Below are positions 8,176 to 16,086 of a DNA stretch of 18,766 bases, piece by piece. This stretch comes from Bacteroidota bacterium. Its GTDB lineage: Bacteria > Bacteroidota > Bacteroidia > Flavobacteriales_F > PHOS-HE28. Position numbers and translations under genes: made by a program. Every line of letters begins with the position of its first letter. The stretch's first letter is position 1. The notes beneath the pieces are model-generated. The model did no database searches, was not told the origin of the DNA, and saw nothing but the letters and a program-made list of their open reading frames with translations. Location: the NCBI GenBank assembly GCA_023430945.1, contig JAEYYE010000058.1:1-18766 (forward strand). The letters run 5' to 3'.

Positions 8176-8232
8176 CGGCCGATCGATGGCGAAGTCGTTA
8201 CATGAAAACCGGAAAGGTTTATACCAAGATCG

Positions 8233-8781
8233 ATGTCACTTTCTCCACGATATAAAGGATTATTGATCGCAGCCGCAGTAATGATCCTGCTCTTCCTGAT
8301 CGGTGGTTGGTTCGGGTTTCGTACCAACTCAACAGAACCCAGAACTCATGTGATGGCCTTTGATACAACGACCATTGTACTGATCGAGTTCACTGATCAA
8401 GCCGATCCGACGAACAATCTTCAATTCACCAGACAAGGCCGATCCTGGGAAAGAACTTCTGAAAGAAAGATCGATTGGGAAGCCACAGATCATGCACGTG
8501 CATTGTTGCAGCAGTTCCACTATCTACCGGTGAAGCGCGATATGGGAATGATCGGCCTTGTAGGAGAACGGTTCGGCCTGGTTCCTTCTGTAAAATGTCA
8601 TATCTCCTTTGTTCAAGCGGATGGGATCGAGCATGAACTCAACATCGGCAACAACACATTCGCTACTGGTAAAGTTGGTGCCTGGACATATGTGAATGTT
8701 CCCGGCGAAAAGATCGTTTATGCCGTGGAAGGTCTATTGACAGCGAGACTCAGGCCTGGAAGTGAAGACATTGATCAGTAA
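8233..8781 (+). CDS. Membrane-anchored DUF4340-like protein
   Basis: A 182-residue protein with one N-terminal transmembrane anchor (about 9-29) and a soluble domain outside the cytoplasm. The pattern of an early VLIEF strand, a Gly-x-x-Trp-E-R strand (GRSWERT, about 69-75), a helix carrying LLQQFHYLPVKRD, and a later GNNTFATGKVGAWTYVNV resembles the repeated units of DUF4340, a domain of uncertain function that is common in Bacteroidota. The match comes from pattern memory only and is weak. It is divergent from copA, and the following gene starts directly after its stop codon. GC content in sampled lines (42-50 %) is lower than in the surrounding operons (about 60 %). Confidence 0.6.
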   Translation: MSLSPRYKGLLIAAAVMILLFLIGGWFGFRTNSTEPRTHVMAFDTTTIVLIEFTDQADPTNNLQFTRQGRSWERTSERKIDWEATDHARALLQQFHYLPVKRDMGMIGLVGERFGLVPSVKCHISFVQADGIEHELNIGNNTFATGKVGAWTYVNVPGEKIVYAVEGLLTARLRPGSEDIDQ

Positions 8782-9621
8782 ATGATGAAACGGATCATCC
8801 TAATAACATGTCACTTTGCTGCATTAGGTCTACCTGCCTACTCTCAATCCTTTGAAAAGTTCAGTCTTCCAAATAGCGTGATATCAACTTTCTCTAACGT
8901 TTGTTGCAACTGCACTATAAAGGAAATAATGATACCTCTTGATCGTAGCGTGTTTCACATCGATCTTATTCAGAATGGACAGAACTATATTATGTCAATC
9001 GACAGTGCTGGAAACTGGCTGAGGACGTCTCAACAAGTTGAATGGGATTCGATCCCCGCAGATTGCCGAGATGTGTTTTATGAACAATTGATGAAGCACG
9101 AGCAGAATTATACATCAAGCCATATTTCTTCATCAGATAAAGAAATTGCAGATGAACCGTATGGTATCAGCAGGGTCTTGAAGGAGTTCGATTCACACAT
9201 TTCCAACGGATACTATGAATTTACTATTCAAAAGCCAGAATCTATATTCATGTTAGATCAGGACACACTCATTCGGATGGACACACAACGCATTAAGATA
9301 GATTTCAACTGCCACCTCTTGAATTATTATGGCAAACAAGTTATCCGGACTGATGGGGACCGACTTCTAGGTTACACATATTTTATAAATGATTCATCTA
9401 CCTATAGTTCGAACACATCCATAGTTGAATATGCCTGTGGAAAAAAGAATGGCTTGTACATACAGTACTTCAACTATCCAGATAAGATCGCTTCCGTTGA
9501 TTATTACGTGAATGATGAACCTCAAGGTCCATTTTATTCATATTATCCGAATGGTCAAATAAAGGAGATCGGCTTCTATGAAAATGGAATCAGGAAAATG
9601 TTGACAACATTGGACAAATGA
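8782..9621 (+). CDS. Secreted protein with C-terminal MORN-type (YwqK-like) repeats
   Basis: A 279-residue protein with a probable Sec signal peptide (residues 1-22, ending PAYSQS). The central part (about 25-190) has no motif I recognise; it contains a CCNCT cluster near residue 37. The C-terminus carries at least two or three MORN_2-like units: GKKNGLYIQYFNYPDK, NDEPQGPFYSYYPNGQIKE and IGFYENGIRK, as in proteins named YwqK family antitoxin, for which an antitoxin function is not shown here. Its ATG follows the TAA of the previous gene with no gap. Sampled lines are 33-38 % GC against about 60 % in the cbb3 genes, and GATC is scarcer, both pointing to recent acquisition. It converges on ccoI with only 25 bp between the stop codons. 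Confidence 0.7.
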   Translation: MMKRIILITCHFAALGLPAYSQSFEKFSLPNSVISTFSNVCCNCTIKEIMIPLDRSVFHIDLIQNGQNYIMSIDSAGNWLRTSQQVEWDSIPADCRDVFYEQLMKHEQNYTSSHISSSDKEIADEPYGISRVLKEFDSHISNGYYEFTIQKPESIFMLDQDTLIRMDTQRIKIDFNCHLLNYYGKQVIRTDGDRLLGYTYFINDSSTYSSNTSIVEYACGKKNGLYIQYFNYPDKIASVDYYVNDEPQGPFYSYYPNGQIKEIGFYENGIRKMLTTLDK

Positions 9622-9646
9622 AGGAATCACCTAATAGAAATCAGTC

Positions 9647-12097
9647 TCAAGCCGCCAAAGGCATTTCGATCTTCTGATCTTCTGATCCACTGATCTTCTG
9701 ATCGGCGTTCTTCCACAACCGCCGCGCCGCTAACGTCGTTGCCATCGTTACAAAACCAACCACCGTAGCGGAACTTAGGGGCATCAAGATCGCCGCGATC
9801 AGCGGAGTAAGCTGGCCGCTCACCGCGAAGCTCACGCCGCACACATTATACATCAACGAGAGGCACAGACTCGCGATCACGATCCGACGCGCACGCCGTG
9901 CGAGCTTCAACGCATTCGGCAACTTATCCAGACTGCGTGCATCGAGGATCGCATCACTGGCAGGGGTCAACGCGGCGCTGGTCTCGCTCACCGTGATGCC
10001 CACATCGCTCTGCCCTAAGGCCCCGGCATCGTTCAGTCCATCGCCGACCATCATCACACGACCACCATCCTTCTGCAACTCGCGCACGAAAGCCGCCTTG
10101 TCCTGCGGATCGCAACCGGTGCGCATGTTACCCGCAGCAAAAGCTTCGGCTACCGCTGGATCCACATTGCTGTCACCGGTCAAGAGATAAGCCGATGCGA
10201 TATCCTGCATGCCGCCAACCGCTTCGCGCATGCCGTTGCGCGCGCTCTTGCGGACCGTGTAATGACCGCGATGCACACCTCCGATCGCGACATGCACCTG
10301 CGCCTGACCATTTTCAACCAACGCTTGCACACCACCGGTGAATGCCGCCGATCCGATCCGTACGGGTACACCTTCCACTTCACCGCTGATCCCTTTTCCG
10401 GCTTTTTCCTGTACATCAAAAGCCTCGTGCATCTCCGACTTCAGACCATTGTACAGCACCGCGCTCAACGGATGCGTACTGTTACGCGCGAGCGATCGCA
10501 CCAGCATCAATTCATAGGCGCTGAGTGGCTTTCCATGGAAGTTCAATTCGTACGCTTCTCGCGCCGTTAACGTACCGGTCTTGTCGAACACCACCTTCGA
10601 GATGAAGGCCATTCGTTCCACTACTTCGGAATCCCGCAGGAACACCCCGCGTTTGCCCAACAAGCGCATCGTATGGCCGTAAGTGAAAGGCATCGCAAGC
10701 GCCAAAGCGCACGGGCAGGCCACGATCAATACGGCGGTCACCACTGGCCAGATCATCGAAGGATCTTTTCCCCACCAATAAAGTCCCGCCATCACCGAGA
10801 TCAGCATCACTGCGATCGTAAAACGGCGTGCCACCGCATCGATCATGCGCGGCATCTTCGGCCGTTGTCCATGGCCGGTGTGTTCCTCCCACAGCCGTTT
10901 CAAATGGCTCTGCTGGAATGGGCGCACAACTTCCAATTCGATCGCCGCACCACGCTGGCGGCCACCCGCACGGATCGTATCGCCCACCATCCTTCGCGTT
11001 GTCAGCGGCTCGCCGGTGATGAAGCTGTTATCGATGTTAGCGATGCCGCCGCGCAACACTCCATCCACCGGGATCAATTCCTGATCGCGCACTACGATCC
11101 GATCGCCTTCCATCAGGTCCGAAACGTTCACCGCTTCTTCAGCATCATCTCGCTTTCGAAGTACGACCAGCGGAAGAAAATCATTCAGATCACGATCGAA
11201 GCTCAGCGCCTGATACGTGTAAGCCTGGTACCATCTTCCGATCAACAGGAAGAAGATCAATCCACCGAGTGAATCGAAGTACCCCGGACCGGTCCCCATC
11301 AACACATCCAGCGTGCTGCGCACGAAGAGCGCGATGATCCCCAACGCAATAGGTTGATCGATGTTGACCGTCCTGTTCTTCAATCCCGCCCATGCTGAAG
11401 TGAAAAAATCGGTACTCGCGAATAGCAACACCGGCAGTGAGAACAACAGGCTCAGATACTGGAAACCCTTCAGCAATGCGGCATCCTCATGATCAGCGCC
11501 CAAGTACTCCGGAAAGCTGAACAGCATGATGTTGCCGAAAGCAAAGGCCGCAATGCCCAGCCTCACATACATCATCCGCGGCACCCCCGGCCCGCGCCTC
11601 GCCTTCTTGTCCTTGTCGGTATTCAGCAAAGGCGCATAGCCGATCCGCCGCAACAGCTCCACCAATCCGCGCAAGCCAAGCTGCGCCTCGCGGAAGGTGA
11701 TACTCAACTCCTTCTCCGAGAAACGCACGCGTGATCGGATGATCGCCGGCTCGGCCCGATCGAGGTTCTCGAGCAACCAGATGCAACTGCTGCAATGCAT
11801 CTGCGGCACCGTGAGCACCACGCGCGTAACCCCGTCCTCACTGAATTCCACCAGCTTCTCGCGCACTTCCGGCAGATCGAAAAGTTCGGGCCGCATCTTC
11901 ATCGCATCGCCCTGCTCCTTCACGCCCGGCTTGTCCGCCAGCTCGTAATAATTGCCCAGCCCGCTCTCGTGCAAAAGCCCGTACACCGCCCGGCAACCCG
12001 TGCAGCAAAAGTCCTTCTCCTCGTAGATCAGGTGCTCCTCCGTGCAAGTATCGCCGCAATGGTAGCACGAGACTTTTTCCGCAATGCGCTTTTCCAC
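9647..12097 (-). CDS. ccoI: CcoI/FixI-type copper ATPase for cbb3 oxidase assembly
   Basis: An 816-residue inner-membrane P1B ATPase that supplies copper for cbb3 oxidase maturation. The N-terminus has the Cys-rich segment typical of FixI/CcoI: CYHC 11-14, C18, and CCTGC 31-35. An HMA domain follows (about 90-158) with MHCSSC 100-105. Then come TGEP 361-364, the membrane CPC at 461-463, DKTGT 505-509, HP 542-543, TGDS 640-643 and GDGLND 685-690. The membrane segment MPLSSATVV near the end is characteristic of the family. The last 18 residues (DQKISGSEDQKIEMPLAA) are encoded by an 8-bp tandem repeat and are not family sequence. The start is GTG at 12097; an in-frame stop at 12131-12133 excludes longer forms. 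It is divergent from ccoS, whereas I recall ccoI and ccoS as usually co-directional in this phylum. Confidence 0.94.
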   Translation of the reverse strand: MEKRIAEKVSCYHCGDTCTEEHLIYEEKDFCCTGCRAVYGLLHESGLGNYYELADKPGVKEQGDAMKMRPELFDLPEVREKLVEFSEDGVTRVVLTVPQMHCSSCIWLLENLDRAEPAIIRSRVRFSEKELSITFREAQLGLRGLVELLRRIGYAPLLNTDKDKKARRGPGVPRMMYVRLGIAAFAFGNIMLFSFPEYLGADHEDAALLKGFQYLSLLFSLPVLLFASTDFFTSAWAGLKNRTVNIDQPIALGIIALFVRSTLDVLMGTGPGYFDSLGGLIFFLLIGRWYQAYTYQALSFDRDLNDFLPLVVLRKRDDAEEAVNVSDLMEGDRIVVRDQELIPVDGVLRGGIANIDNSFITGEPLTTRRMVGDTIRAGGRQRGAAIELEVVRPFQQSHLKRLWEEHTGHGQRPKMPRMIDAVARRFTIAVMLISVMAGLYWWGKDPSMIWPVVTAVLIVACPCALALAMPFTYGHTMRLLGKRGVFLRDSEVVERMAFISKVVFDKTGTLTAREAYELNFHGKPLSAYELMLVRSLARNSTHPLSAVLYNGLKSEMHEAFDVQEKAGKGISGEVEGVPVRIGSAAFTGGVQALVENGQAQVHVAIGGVHRGHYTVRKSARNGMREAVGGMQDIASAYLLTGDSNVDPAVAEAFAAGNMRTGCDPQDKAAFVRELQKDGGRVMMVGDGLNDAGALGQSDVGITVSETSAALTPASDAILDARSLDKLPNALKLARRARRIVIASLCLSLMYNVCGVSFAVSGQLTPLIAAILMPLSSATVVGFVTMATTLAARRLWKNADQKISGSEDQKIEMPLAA
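9668..9703. repeat. 8-bp tandem repeat (GATCTTCT) inside the 3' end of ccoI
   Basis: Five GATC tetramers begin at 9668, 9676, 9684, 9692 and 9700, exactly 8 bp apart. Units 1, 2 and 4 are GATCTTCT, unit 3 is GATCCACT, and unit 5 is cut off after GATC. The array encodes the odd DQKISGSEDQKI tail of CcoI, 19 bp before its stop codon. It may be a slippage-prone repeat that moved the ccoI stop codon downstream. Confidence 0.9.
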
Positions 12098-12102
12098 GTC
12101 GG

Positions 12103-12145
12103 CAAAGGTCGATCGGTAAAGGATCCCGGATCATGACGAAAGTCA
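12103..12145 (-). promoter_or_regulatory. Candidate Fnr/Crp-type promoter of ccoI
   Basis: Read on the minus strand, an inverted repeat TGAC-N4-GTCA (12134-12145) is followed by GACCTTTG (12110-12103), one base off the Bacteroidota TAnnTTTG element. The box centre lies 36.5 bp from the last G of the element, the same as at ccoS and ccoG. Transcription would begin within a few bases of the GTG at 12097, giving an almost leaderless mRNA. The box position near -42 fits class II activation by Fnr-like proteins. Confidence 0.5.
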
Positions 12146-12181
12146 GCGTGACTAAGCGATCGGAGCGCCTGGTGAGCGGTT

Positions 12182-12275
12182 CTTTTTGGGCGTGCCGGCG
12201 AAACGCCGTCGGGCTATCCGCTGCAAATCCTCGCTACGCTGCGGGTTTTCCGCTTCTATCCCTCACGCGGGCCTT
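12182..12275. repeat. Intergenic element resembling a Bacteroidota dispersed repeat
   Basis: The stretch begins CTTTTTGGGCGTGCCGGCG and includes CGGGCTATCCGCTGCAAATC and CTATCCCTCACGCGGG. I recall very similar text (…CGTCGGGCTATCCGCTGCAATC…CGCTACGCT…TCCCTCACGCG…) scattered between genes in many Bacteroidota genomes. It carries a small CGGCG-AAA-CGCCG hairpin (12195-12207). It occupies most of the space between the divergent ccoI and ccoS promoters. Only one copy is in this window, so repeat status rests on memory. Confidence 0.5.
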
Positions 12276-12283
12276 ACCGCACC

Positions 12284-12295
12284 TGACAAATGTCA
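12284..12295. promoter_or_regulatory. TGACA-AA-TGTCA palindrome upstream of ccoS
   Basis: A 12-bp inverted repeat with 5-bp arms and a 2-base centre, 11 bp upstream of the Fnr-like box of ccoS. Its spacing does not fit Crp/Fnr boxes (N4 or N6). It could be an extra operator or chance. Confidence 0.2.
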
Positions 12296-12306
12296 TGATC
12301 GTTGCC

Positions 12307-12349
12307 TGATGATCATCATGCCTCGGAAAGCTGCGCCATTTGAGATTTG
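12307..12349 (+). promoter_or_regulatory. Candidate Fnr/Crp-type promoter of ccoS-ccoNOQP
   Basis: A perfect 12-bp palindrome TGATGATCATCA (12307-12318) matches the core of the Fnr consensus TTGAT-N4-ATCAA in 8 of 10 specified bases. GAGATTTG (12342-12349), one base off TAnnTTTG, follows with its last G 36.5 bp from the box centre. The predicted start near 12356 puts the box at about -43 and leaves a leader of about 15 bases before the GTG of ccoS. No TTTG is present at -33, as expected for an activator-dependent promoter. Confidence 0.5.
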
Positions 12350-12370
12350 TGGCCTCTACAGTTCCCTGGC

Positions 12371-12571
12371 GTGACGATCATCTTCCTCCTCATAGCAGCC
12401 AGCACCATCGTGGCGCTTGTCTTTCTCGCGGCATTCACCTGGGCGGTGAAGAGCGGGCAATTCGAAGATGATCGTTCTCCGGGCGTACGTGTGCTCGGCG
12501 ATCATCTGCCGAGCGTTCGTGCGCAACGTGCCGCCGGCACTGACGAAATCAACAAGTCCAACAACGTGTGA
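12371..12571 (+). CDS. ccoS: cbb3 oxidase maturation protein CcoS
   Basis: A 66-residue protein with one N-terminal transmembrane helix (about 3-21), followed by the family signature FTWAVKSGQFEDD (22-34). CcoS is needed for haem and copper insertion into the cbb3 catalytic subunit in other bacteria. The GTG at 12371 is chosen because it places the hydrophobic helix directly at the N-terminus as in the family; the in-frame TTG at 12347 would lie within the predicted promoter. The C-terminal 30 residues (RVLGDHLPSVRAQ...) are variable and look disordered. The stop overlaps the first possible start of ccoNO by 4 bp (GTGA), so translation is probably coupled. Confidence 0.9.
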   Translation: MTIIFLLIAASTIVALVFLAAFTWAVKSGQFEDDRSPGVRVLGDHLPSVRAQRAAGTDEINKSNNV

Positions 12572-14760
12572 TCGCGATGCTTGCATCCGTACAAACCCAG
12601 AAGGTCGAACCCCGCATCACCGGAACGATCGAACATTTCAGGTATGACAATGCCATCGTGAAGGCGTTCCTGTTCGCCACGATCCTTTTCGGCGTGGTGG
12701 GCATGCTGGTGGGCCTCACGATCGCCTTCCAGATGGTGATGCCCGAATTGAACTTCGCACAGTGGTTCAGCTTCGGAAGGTTGCGCCCGCTGCACACCAA
12801 CGCGGTGATCTTCGCCTTCGTGGGCAACGGGATCTTCGCCGGTGTCTATTACAGCATGCAGCGACTCCTCAAGACGCGCATGTACAGCGATCAGCTCAGC
12901 TGGATCCATTTCTGGGGCTGGCAGCTGATCATCGTTTCCGCCGCCATCTCATTACCGCTCGGCTTCACCTCAGGCAAGGAATACGCGGAACTGGAATGGC
13001 CGATCGATATCGCGATCACCCTGGTGTGGGTGGTATTCGGGATCAACATGATGGGCACGATCCTGAAGCGCCGCGAACGGCACCTCTATGTCGCCGTGTG
13101 GTTCTACATCGCCACCTGGGTCACCGTGGCCATGTTGCACATCGTGAACAGCTTCGAGATCCCGGTGAGCTTCATGAAGAGCTACAGCTGGTACGCCGGT
13201 GTGCAGGATGCGTTGGTGCAGTGGTGGTACGGTCATAATGCCGTGGCCTTCTTCCTCACCACGCCGTACCTGGGGCTCATGTACTATTTCCTCCCGAAGG
13301 CGGCGAACCGACCGGTGTACTCCTACAAACTTTCCATCATTCACTTCTGGGCGCTCATCTTCATCTACATCTGGGCCGGGCCTCACCATTTGCTCTACAC
13401 AGCCCTGCCGGATTGGGCGCAGAGCCTTGGGATCGTTTTCAGCATCATGCTTATCGCACCGAGCTGGGGCGGCATGCTCAATGGCCTGCTCACGCTGCGC
13501 GGTGCCTGGGACCGTGTGCGCGAGGATCCCGTGCTCAAATTCTTCGTTGTGGCAGTGACCACATACGGCATGGCCACATTGGAAGGCCCGCTCATGAGCA
13601 CCAAGGTGCTCAACAGTATCAGCCACTTCACCGACTGGACGATCGCGCACGTGCATGTGGGCGGCCTCGGCTGGAACGGCTTCCTCACCTTCGGCATGAT
13701 CTACTGGCTCATGCCACGCCTTTTCGGCACCAAACTGTTCAGCGTGAAACTGGCGAACGTGCACTTCTGGCTCGGCACGCTCGGGATCGTATTCTATGCG
13801 GTGCCGCTGTACTTCGCAGGCTTCACGCAGAGTTTGATGTGGAAGCAGTTCACGCCGGACGGCTACCTGATGTACAAGAATTTCATGGATACCGTGCTGC
13901 AGATCAAGTACGCCTACTGGCTGCGCGGCCTTGGCGGGGCGCTATACCTCAGCGGCGCCTTGGTGATGGTCTACAACGTGTACCGAACGGTGCGCGCCGG
14001 GAAATTGATCGCGAATGAAGATGCCCAGGCGCCCGCACTCGAGAAGGTATATGCGGGTGAAAGCGCCGGCCACTGGCACCGTTGGATCGAACGCCGGCCG
14101 ATCCAGTTGATGGTCTTCAGCCTGATCGCCGTGGCGATCGGCGGCCTGATCGAAATGATGCCCACTTTCCTGGTGAAGAGCAACATCCCGACCATCGCCA
14201 GTGTGATGCCCTATACACCGCTGGAACTGCAGGGCCGCGACATCTACATCATGGAAGGTTGCTACACCTGCCACAGCCAGATGGTGCGGCCGTTCCGCAG
14301 CGAAACGGAACGCTATGGCGAATACAGCAAAGCGGGCGAGTTCATCTACGACCATCCCTTCCAATGGGGTAGCAAACGCAACGGACCCGATCTGCATCGC
14401 GTGGGCGGCAAGTATCCTGACAGCTGGCATTACTACCACACGTGGGATCCAACCAGCATGACCGCAGGTTCGATCATGCCATCCTACACCCACATGTTCG
14501 AGAACCGGATCGATACGGCGGTGGTTCCGGCGAAGATCCGCGCCATGCAGACCCTGGGTGTGCCGTACCCGGCCGGGTTCGATCAACAGGCCAACGCCGA
14601 TCTGCGTGCACAGGCGGAAAAGATCGTTGCCAACCTGAAAAAGGATGGCATTGAAGCCAGCCCGGATATGGACATCATCGCACTGATCGCCTACCTGCAA
14701 CGGATCGGCACCGATATCAAGCAGATGGAACCGGTGGCGGAAATGAACGCTTCAAAATAA
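12568..14760 (+). CDS. ccoNO: Fused CcoN-CcoO: cbb3 oxidase catalytic and mono-haem c subunits
   Basis: A 730-residue fusion of the catalytic subunit I (about 1-480) and the membrane-anchored cytochrome c subunit II (about 505-725) of cbb3-type oxidase, which reduces O2 to water at high affinity and pumps protons. Haem b and CuB ligands are in place: H76 (PLHTN), H223 (YGHNAV), H273-H274 (GPHH), and H361/H363 (AHVHVG). Y267, 44 residues after H223, fits the cross-linked active-site tyrosine. The CcoO part has one membrane helix (about 511-532), then the haem c site CYTCH (565-569) and a likely Met ligand in IMPSY (M637). The fusion is typical of Bacteroidota. Start is GTG at 12568 or ATG at 12577; the difference is three residues. 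ccoQ follows after 4 bp. Confidence 0.96.
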   Translation: MIAMLASVQTQKVEPRITGTIEHFRYDNAIVKAFLFATILFGVVGMLVGLTIAFQMVMPELNFAQWFSFGRLRPLHTNAVIFAFVGNGIFAGVYYSMQRLLKTRMYSDQLSWIHFWGWQLIIVSAAISLPLGFTSGKEYAELEWPIDIAITLVWVVFGINMMGTILKRRERHLYVAVWFYIATWVTVAMLHIVNSFEIPVSFMKSYSWYAGVQDALVQWWYGHNAVAFFLTTPYLGLMYYFLPKAANRPVYSYKLSIIHFWALIFIYIWAGPHHLLYTALPDWAQSLGIVFSIMLIAPSWGGMLNGLLTLRGAWDRVREDPVLKFFVVAVTTYGMATLEGPLMSTKVLNSISHFTDWTIAHVHVGGLGWNGFLTFGMIYWLMPRLFGTKLFSVKLANVHFWLGTLGIVFYAVPLYFAGFTQSLMWKQFTPDGYLMYKNFMDTVLQIKYAYWLRGLGGALYLSGALVMVYNVYRTVRAGKLIANEDAQAPALEKVYAGESAGHWHRWIERRPIQLMVFSLIAVAIGGLIEMMPTFLVKSNIPTIASVMPYTPLELQGRDIYIMEGCYTCHSQMVRPFRSETERYGEYSKAGEFIYDHPFQWGSKRNGPDLHRVGGKYPDSWHYYHTWDPTSMTAGSIMPSYTHMFENRIDTAVVPAKIRAMQTLGVPYPAGFDQQANADLRAQAEKIVANLKKDGIEASPDMDIIALIAYLQRIGTDIKQMEPVAEMNASK

Positions 14761-14764
14761 GGCC

Positions 14765-14971
14765 ATGCTCAAGTTCATCAAAGGACATATGGCTTCGATC
14801 GCGGATATCAGCATCTATCCGGTGATCGCCTTCATCCTCTTCTTCGGGATCTTCATCATCGCCACCCTGCTGATCATGACCACGAGCAGGGAACGCTTGA
14901 AACACCTGGAGGAGATGCCGCTCGCCGGCAACGACAAGATCGATCACTTCACAAGAAACTTCGAACAATGA
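14765..14971 (+). CDS. ccoQ: Small cbb3 oxidase subunit CcoQ
   Basis: A 68-residue protein with a single transmembrane helix (about 18-39: PVIAFILFFGIFIIATLL), then a charged tail containing RERLKHLEEMPL and ending DHFTRNFEQ. Size, topology and position between ccoNO and ccoP identify it as the CcoQ/FixQ subunit, which stabilises the complex. Sequence conservation in the family is low, so the call leans on context. The ATG lies 4 bp after ccoNO, and the stop overlaps the ATG of ccoP by 4 bp (ATGA). Confidence 0.85.
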   Translation: MLKFIKGHMASIADISIYPVIAFILFFGIFIIATLLIMTTSRERLKHLEEMPLAGNDKIDHFTRNFEQ

Positions 14972-16068
14972 AAAATTACCGCGCCCCGATCCTTCTGTCG
15001 ATCGCCCTGCTGGTGCCGGTGATCACCCATGGCGCCGATCCGATCGCAACGCCAGCGCCCTTGATCGGCGCTACCATGGAGACCAATTTCATCTTACTGG
15101 TGATGGCGCTGGTCCAGACAGTGATCATCCTTACGCTGGGTTCGGTGATCACAGCGATCGGTGGCAGTGGAAAACTGCTGTTGGGCCGCTTGAAGAAAGG
15201 GATGCCGGCCGCGGTGCTGCTCCTTTTCCTGTTCACCGAAAGCGAAGCGCAGGCCGCCGGTGCCCCAGCCGGTGAAATGTCCGCAGGTGGCATCTTCTGG
15301 ATGCTCGTGGCTGCCAACGCCTTTCTCTTCGTGATCATGATCGCGCAACTGATGATGATCCGCGGGATGCTCAACACATCGCTCGAGAACAGGATCGAGG
15401 TGATATCCATCGTTGAAAAGCCCTCCTTCGCGGACAATTTGTTGCAGCGGCTTACGCGAACCGTGAAGGTGGAGGATGAAAAGGACATCGAACTCCATCA
15501 TGAATACGATGGGATCCGGGAGTTGGACAATGTGCTTCCACCTTGGTGGTTGTGGCTTTTCTATGGGACCATCGCATGGGCCGTGCTCTACATGGTGAAC
15601 GTGCATGTGCTGGACATCTGGCCGCAACAGATCGAGGAATACGAGCAGGAAATGGCGCAGGCGAAGGCCGATGTGGAAGCCTACCTCGCGAACAACGCTG
15701 CCGCTGTGGATGAGAACAGCGCCTCCATCGATCCATCCTTGATCGAGAACGGGAAAGCGATCTTCGATGTCAATTGCAAGGCGTGCCATGGTGCAGCCGG
15801 TGAAGGAACAGTGGGACCCAATCTCACCGATGATCATTGGAAGAACGGTGGCGGGATCAAGAACATCTTCAAGACCGTGAAGTACGGTGTACCCGAACGC
15901 GGAATGATCGCCTGGAAAGCACAGCTTTCGCCGATCGAGATCCATGCGGTGGCCAATTACATCATCAGCCTGCATGGCACCGATCCACCCAATGCCAAGG
16001 CACCGGAAGGCGAGATCTGGGTAGAGGGGAACGACGAGGCGAAACAGCCGGCCACCGCAGGTTTGTAG
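14968..16068 (+). CDS. ccoP: CcoP, cytochrome c subunit III of cbb3 oxidase (single haem form)
   Basis: A 366-residue membrane cytochrome c that feeds electrons to the oxidase. Segments in order: a signal-like hydrophobic start (6-22), hydrophobic stretches about 38-64, 80-90 and 108-132, the FixP N-terminal signature DNVLPPWWLWLFYG with its helix (about 187-212), a long acidic helix (220-245), then a cytochrome c domain (about 255-340) with CKACH at 270-274 and the likely axial Met at 313 (GMIAWK). Proteobacterial CcoP has two haem c sites; only one is present here, and the N-terminus is about 100 residues longer, as I recall for Bacteroidota forms. The second hydrophobic stretch ends in TESEAQAAGAPAGE, like an internal signal-peptide cleavage region. 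A 21-bp inverted repeat follows 18 bp after the stop codon. Confidence 0.94.
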   Translation: MKNYRAPILLSIALLVPVITHGADPIATPAPLIGATMETNFILLVMALVQTVIILTLGSVITAIGGSGKLLLGRLKKGMPAAVLLLFLFTESEAQAAGAPAGEMSAGGIFWMLVAANAFLFVIMIAQLMMIRGMLNTSLENRIEVISIVEKPSFADNLLQRLTRTVKVEDEKDIELHHEYDGIRELDNVLPPWWLWLFYGTIAWAVLYMVNVHVLDIWPQQIEEYEQEMAQAKADVEAYLANNAAAVDENSASIDPSLIENGKAIFDVNCKACHGAAGEGTVGPNLTDDHWKNGGGIKNIFKTVKYGVPERGMIAWKAQLSPIEIHAVANYIISLHGTDPPNAKAPEGEIWVEGNDEAKQPATAGL

Positions 16069-16086
16069 TCATCCGCAATACGATCA

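Noticed and set aside
8206..8220. AAACC-GGAAA-GGTTT inverted repeat between copA and the gene at 8233 as a copper-sensor operator
   Set aside because: The arms are only 5 bp, it does not match CueR or CsoR site layouts, and no sensor gene is nearby.
8782..9621. Toxin-antitoxin module suggested by the YwqK-like repeats
   Set aside because: The protein has a signal peptide and its neighbour is not toxin-like; MORN-type repeats alone do not show antitoxin function.
12186..12374. 62-residue plus-strand open frame before ccoS
   Set aside because: It is read through the repeat-like element and the predicted promoter, and its composition is not protein-like.
12970..13764. 264-residue minus-strand open frame opposite ccoNO (also those at 13942-14700, 15094-15975 and 16405-17127)
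   Set aside because: All lie antisense to strongly conserved cbb3 genes and have the skewed composition expected of reverse frames.
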